A stretch of 64,000 nt of DNA from Planctomycetaceae bacterium. GTDB taxonomy: Bacteria; Planctomycetota; Phycisphaerae; UBA1845; UTPLA1. Position 1 is the first letter of the stretch; every line of letters starts with the position of its first letter. Of the stretch, positions 61,432-64,000 are shown piece by piece. The notes beneath the pieces are model-generated. The model was not told where the DNA came from. It worked only from the letters and a program-made list of their open reading frames with translations, and ran no database searches. The stretch covers positions 1 through 64,000 of the forward strand of contig WYBU01000019.1 in assembly GCA_011525745.1 (NCBI GenBank), in the 5' to 3' direction. The translations under genes and the position numbers were made by a program.

Positions 61432-61968
61432 ATGCACAAAAGAGCGCCGCTCGTATTGCTGATATTTATTGTAATCTGCGGCTGTCGCTCCAGCGATACG
61501 CCGCCGTCGGTAGGCGCCGGACGGTTGTCGCCTCCGGTCGTTGTCGATGCGGCCGGACTGAAGCAGCACGTATCGCGGCACGGCGGCAAAGTCGTTCTGC
61601 TGGACTTCTGGGCGACCTGGTGCGCGCCGTGTGTCAGGGAACTGCCGCGCCCGGCGGCGTTGCAGAAAGAATTCGGCGGCCGCGGATTCCAGGCCATTCC
61701 CGTAAGCTTCGACGAGCCGGAAGACTGGGCCGACAAGGCCGCCCCGCGGCTGGCGGCGGCCGGTTGGAACGGCCCGGCGTTGATCGTCGACGGCCCCGAC
61801 GCGCGCAACGCGATCGTCAACTGGCTGGCGACGCGATGGCGCAGCGAGCTGCCGGCTCTGTACGTGCTTGATCGTTCCGGCCGCGTTGCGCGAGAGTTGC
61901 TGGCCGCGGAGGCCGAGAACACGGCGGCGATTCGGGCGGCAATCGAAGCGACGATCGAGAACAAATGA
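61432..61968 (+). CDS. TlpA-like thiol-disulfide oxidoreductase lipoprotein
   Basis: 178 residues from the ATG at 61432. The leader MHKRAPLVLLIFIVICGC is a lipoprotein signal. The thioredoxin domain has VVLLDFWATWCAPCVRELP with active-site Cys-Ala-Pro-Cys, FQAIPVSFDEPEDW and the cis-Pro loop ELPALYVLDRSG. TlpA/ResA proteins keep exported thiols reduced, for example for cytochrome c assembly (family knowledge), which fits with the multihaem cytochrome gene 1.7 kb downstream, although a link is only inferred. A possible TTG start at 61417 is less likely. Confidence 0.88.
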   Translation: MHKRAPLVLLIFIVICGCRSSDTPPSVGAGRLSPPVVVDAAGLKQHVSRHGGKVVLLDFWATWCAPCVRELPRPAALQKEFGGRGFQAIPVSFDEPEDWADKAAPRLAAAGWNGPALIVDGPDARNAIVNWLATRWRSELPALYVLDRSGRVARELLAAEAENTAAIRAAIEATIENK

Positions 61969-62130
61969 TCCGACGGTTCCGTCGGCTGCGCCCCACGGCT
62001 ATCCACGTGAATCCTCTTCGGGGATGGAAAGTCAACTGCATGCGGGCTGCTCGCGGAGAGCAGTCGCGCGCAGCGCTAACCACCGGCGTCACGGCGCGTG
62101 CGTGCAGCGCCGTTGTTCCCGTTTACGAAT

Positions 62131-62182
62131 CAGCCCATCCCTGAAAGGGATGAACCTGAACAGCCGTGGGTGACACCCACGG
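62131..62182. repeat. Double-hairpin repeat element
   Basis: Two neighbouring stem-loops: CATCCC-TGAAA-GGGATG (62136-62152) and CCGTGGGT-GAC-ACCCACGG (62164-62182). I recall elements of this look (CATCCCTGAAAGGGATG followed by a GGGTGACACCC hairpin) scattered through planctomycete and some other bacterial genomes. Only one copy is in the window. It lies in the 340-base space between the TlpA-like and dehydrogenase genes, which otherwise shows nothing recognised. Confidence 0.7.
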
Positions 62183-62308
62183 TCCTATGCGCCGGAGAAA
62201 AGGATCGTCGCCGCTTCCCGCCCCTTGTCCCTGCGCCCGACCGTCGATTAAATGCGCGGTTCACCATCGGGAACGGAACGCCCGATCGTCAACCAAGGAC
62301 CTGAATTC

Positions 62309-63628
62309 GTGGATCACAACAGTCTGCTGAGAAAGATCAAGGACAAGAAAACGCTCGTCGGCATCATTGGCATGGGCTACGTCGGCCTGCCGCTCGTGCG
62401 CACGTTCAGCCAGGCCGGCTTTCCCACCATGGGATTCGACATCGACGAATCCAAAATCAGGATGCTCAGGGCCGGCAAGAGCTACATCAAGCACATCCCG
62501 TCCTCAATGGTCGCAGAGCTTGTCAACTCCGGACGCTTCACCGCCACCGACGACATGACGCGGCTGGGCGAACCGGACGCCATCCTCATCTGCGTTCCCA
62601 CGCCGTTGTCGATCACGCGCGATCCGGACATGAGCTACGTCGTGAACACCGCCCGCATGATCGCGAAAACGCTGCGCAAGGGGCAACTCGTGGTGCTCGA
62701 AAGCACCACCTATCCCGGAACGACCCGTGAGGACGTGCAGCCCATCCTCGAAGTCGGCGGCCTGAAAGCCGAGCGCGACTTCTACCTCGCGTTTTCTCCC
62801 GAGCGAGAGGATCCCGGCCGCACAGACTATAACACCTCGACCATTCCCAAGGTCGTCGGCGGCATCGGGCCTAAGAGCGGCCAGATCGCCACGGCGCTGT
62901 ACGGCGGCGCGATCAGCCAGGTCGTGCCGGTCGCGTCGTGCGAAATCGCCGAGGCGTGCAAGATCGTCGAAAACGTCTATCGCTGCGTGAACATCGCGAT
63001 GGTCAACGAACTGAAGATGGTCTTCGACAAGATGGGCATCGACGTGTGGGAGGTTATCAACGCCGCCAAAACCAAGCCGTTCGGGTTCCAGGCCTTCTAT
63101 CCCGGCCCCGGCCTGGGCGGACACTGCATCCCCATCGACCCGTTCTACCTGACGTGGAAGGCCCGCCAGTACGGCGAGCCGACGCGCTTCATCGAGCTGG
63201 CCGGCGAGATCAACACGCGCATGCCCCTCTACGTTATTCACCGCCTGGCCGAGGCGCTCAATGATCGCGGCCGGCCGATCAAGGGTTCGAGCGTGCTGGT
63301 GCTCGGCCTGGCGTACAAGAAAGACGTCGACGACCTGCGTGAGTCGCCCAGCATCGAGCTGATCGAAATGCTGCGCGAGCGCGGCGCGCGCGTCGATTAC
63401 AACGATCCGCACATCCCCGCGACGCACAAGCAGCGCGAGCACGATCTGAAAATGAAGTCCGTGCCGCTGACCGCCGAACAATTGAAAAAGTACGACGCCG
63501 TGCTGATCGCCACCGACCACAGTACGTATGATTACGACATGATCGTGAAGAACGCGCGGTTGATCATCGACACGCGCAACGCGACGGCAAACGTCAAGAA
63601 CGGTCGCGACAAGATCGTCAAGGCGTGA
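62309..63628 (+). CDS. UDP-sugar 6-dehydrogenase, WbpA/TviB type
   Basis: A 439-residue NAD-dependent enzyme that oxidises UDP-N-acetylhexosamine (or UDP-glucose) to the uronic acid for surface polysaccharide. The Rossmann motif GIIGMGYVGLPL (residues 18-29), LICVPTPLS, LESTTYPGTT, the EREDPG segment, the catalytic Cys in PGPGLGGHCIPIDPFY and LGLAYKKDVDDLRESP are all present. The GTG at 62309 with AAGGA upstream is preferred to an earlier ATG at 62252. The EREDPGR block is the form typical of UDP-N-acetylglucosamine/-galactosamine dehydrogenases. It is followed by a cytochrome gene after 18 bases. Confidence 0.92.
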   Translation: MDHNSLLRKIKDKKTLVGIIGMGYVGLPLVRTFSQAGFPTMGFDIDESKIRMLRAGKSYIKHIPSSMVAELVNSGRFTATDDMTRLGEPDAILICVPTPLSITRDPDMSYVVNTARMIAKTLRKGQLVVLESTTYPGTTREDVQPILEVGGLKAERDFYLAFSPEREDPGRTDYNTSTIPKVVGGIGPKSGQIATALYGGAISQVVPVASCEIAEACKIVENVYRCVNIAMVNELKMVFDKMGIDVWEVINAAKTKPFGFQAFYPGPGLGGHCIPIDPFYLTWKARQYGEPTRFIELAGEINTRMPLYVIHRLAEALNDRGRPIKGSSVLVLGLAYKKDVDDLRESPSIELIEMLRERGARVDYNDPHIPATHKQREHDLKMKSVPLTAEQLKKYDAVLIATDHSTYDYDMIVKNARLIIDTRNATANVKNGRDKIVKA

Positions 63629-63646
63629 AACCGCGGAGCGAACGGG

Positions 63647-64000
63647 ATGCGCCTCGGCCGGCTCCAGCTTACTTCGATCATCGTTGGCGGCCTGCTGGGC
63701 CTGACCGGCGGGTTGGGACTGTTTACGTTCGTCTATGCCGATGGCGCGTCGTATCTGACCAACGATCCGAAGGCCTGCGCTAACTGCCACGTCATGAACG
63801 AGCAGTATGACGGCTGGACGCGCTCCAGCCATCACGCGGTCGCCGTCTGCAACGACTGCCATACGCCCCACAACTTCGTCGGCAAGTGGACCATCAAAAG
63901 CATCAACGGCTTCAATCATTCGCTGGCGTTCACGACCGGACGATTTCATGAGCCGATTATGGCCACGCCGCTGAATCGCCGCGTGACCGAGAACGCCTGC
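63647..64000 (+). CDS. nrfH: NrfH-type multihaem cytochrome c subunit (cut by window end)
   Basis: The first 118 codons of a membrane-anchored NapC/NirT-family cytochrome. It has an N-terminal helix (SIIVGGLLGLTGGLGLFTFVY), then haem motifs CANCH (residues 44-48) and CNDCH (68-72); a third begins at the very end (ENAC). The CxxCHxM arrangement at the first haem (Met50) matches NrfH, where Met is the axial ligand. NrfH feeds quinol electrons to the nitrite reductase NrfA, whose gene usually follows and would be just outside the window. GGAG lies 9 bases before the ATG. It begins 18 bases after the dehydrogenase gene. Confidence 0.85.
   Translation, partial: MRLGRLQLTSIIVGGLLGLTGGLGLFTFVYADGASYLTNDPKACANCHVMNEQYDGWTRSSHHAVAVCNDCHTPHNFVGKWTIKSINGFNHSLAFTTGRFHEPIMATPLNRRVTENAC

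Noticed and set aside
1..64000. tRNA or rRNA genes
   Set aside because: No clover-leaf with a recognisable T-arm and no rRNA signature was noticed on reading both strands; a covariance search would be needed to be certain.

Overview
The window is GC-rich, gene-dense bacterial chromosome and most likely comes from a planctomycete (Planctomycetota, perhaps a Phycisphaerae-like lineage; this is inference). The signs are a PF07638-like ECF sigma factor translationally coupled to a 1302-residue Ser/Thr kinase with a WD40 C-terminus, a second Ser/Thr kinase carrying a CHASE2 domain, a sulfatase-fold enzyme, an ALDH7-type dehydrogenase, many small lipoproteins, and linkers built from Pro-Ala-Ser-Arg or Gly-Asn repeats. 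I see no rRNA, tRNA, CRISPR array or prophage.

Layout. 1-3.3 kb: the right end of an IS5-type transposase abuts a restriction-type HsdR_N-like nuclease gene, then an ALDH7 dehydrogenase and an unknown protein. 3.6-6.0 kb: kinase-CHASE2 receptor. 6.2-8.2 kb: psd-pssA phosphatidylethanolamine genes and a MazG-like pyrophosphohydrolase. 8.5-14.6 kb: an exported LPP20/FlgT-like protein, a MetG-C tRNA-binding protein, an OB-fold/EEP nuclease and uvrA. 14.7-18.6 kb: GT2 glycosyltransferase, a Flp-like pilin, a site-2 protease and an exported helical protein. 18.8-23.5 kb: a 1561-residue AsmA-like protein. 23.8-31.5 kb: two DUF1579 paralogues, a small membrane protein, a second EEP protein overlapping an exported superoxide dismutase gene, an M28 peptidase, a sulfatase-fold lipoprotein and a lipoprotein with a SecD-P1-head-like domain. 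31.5-37.4 kb: a single-domain asparaginase, nupC-tdk nucleoside salvage, an SLC13-type permease and an alpha/beta hydrolase. 37.5-42.0 kb: kinase-WD40 plus ECF sigma factor. 42.2-49.6 kb: lipoproteins, an amidohydrolase, a ketosynthase homologue that lacks both catalytic histidines, and an NCS1 permease. 49.8-54.7 kb: a minus-strand run (cyclase-like toroid, DUF362, isochorismatase-like hydrolase, zinc-ribbon protein), then a lipoprotein and a DsbA-like protein on the plus strand. 55.0-64.0 kb: a GT39-like membrane protein, a FlgT-like exported protein, an S46 peptidase, two thioredoxin-fold proteins, a UDP-sugar dehydrogenase, and the start of an nrfH-type cytochrome gene cut by the window end.

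The most unusual content lies between genes. Several different families of short structured repeats fill the intergenic spaces. The best defined is a 69-74 bp inverted-repeat element with four complete copies; its arms keep G.U pairs only when read on one strand, which suggests a directional RNA hairpin. Two other repeat families lie in nested, mirror-image order on either side of the nupC-tdk gene pair. All repeat families here were found by eye within this window only.
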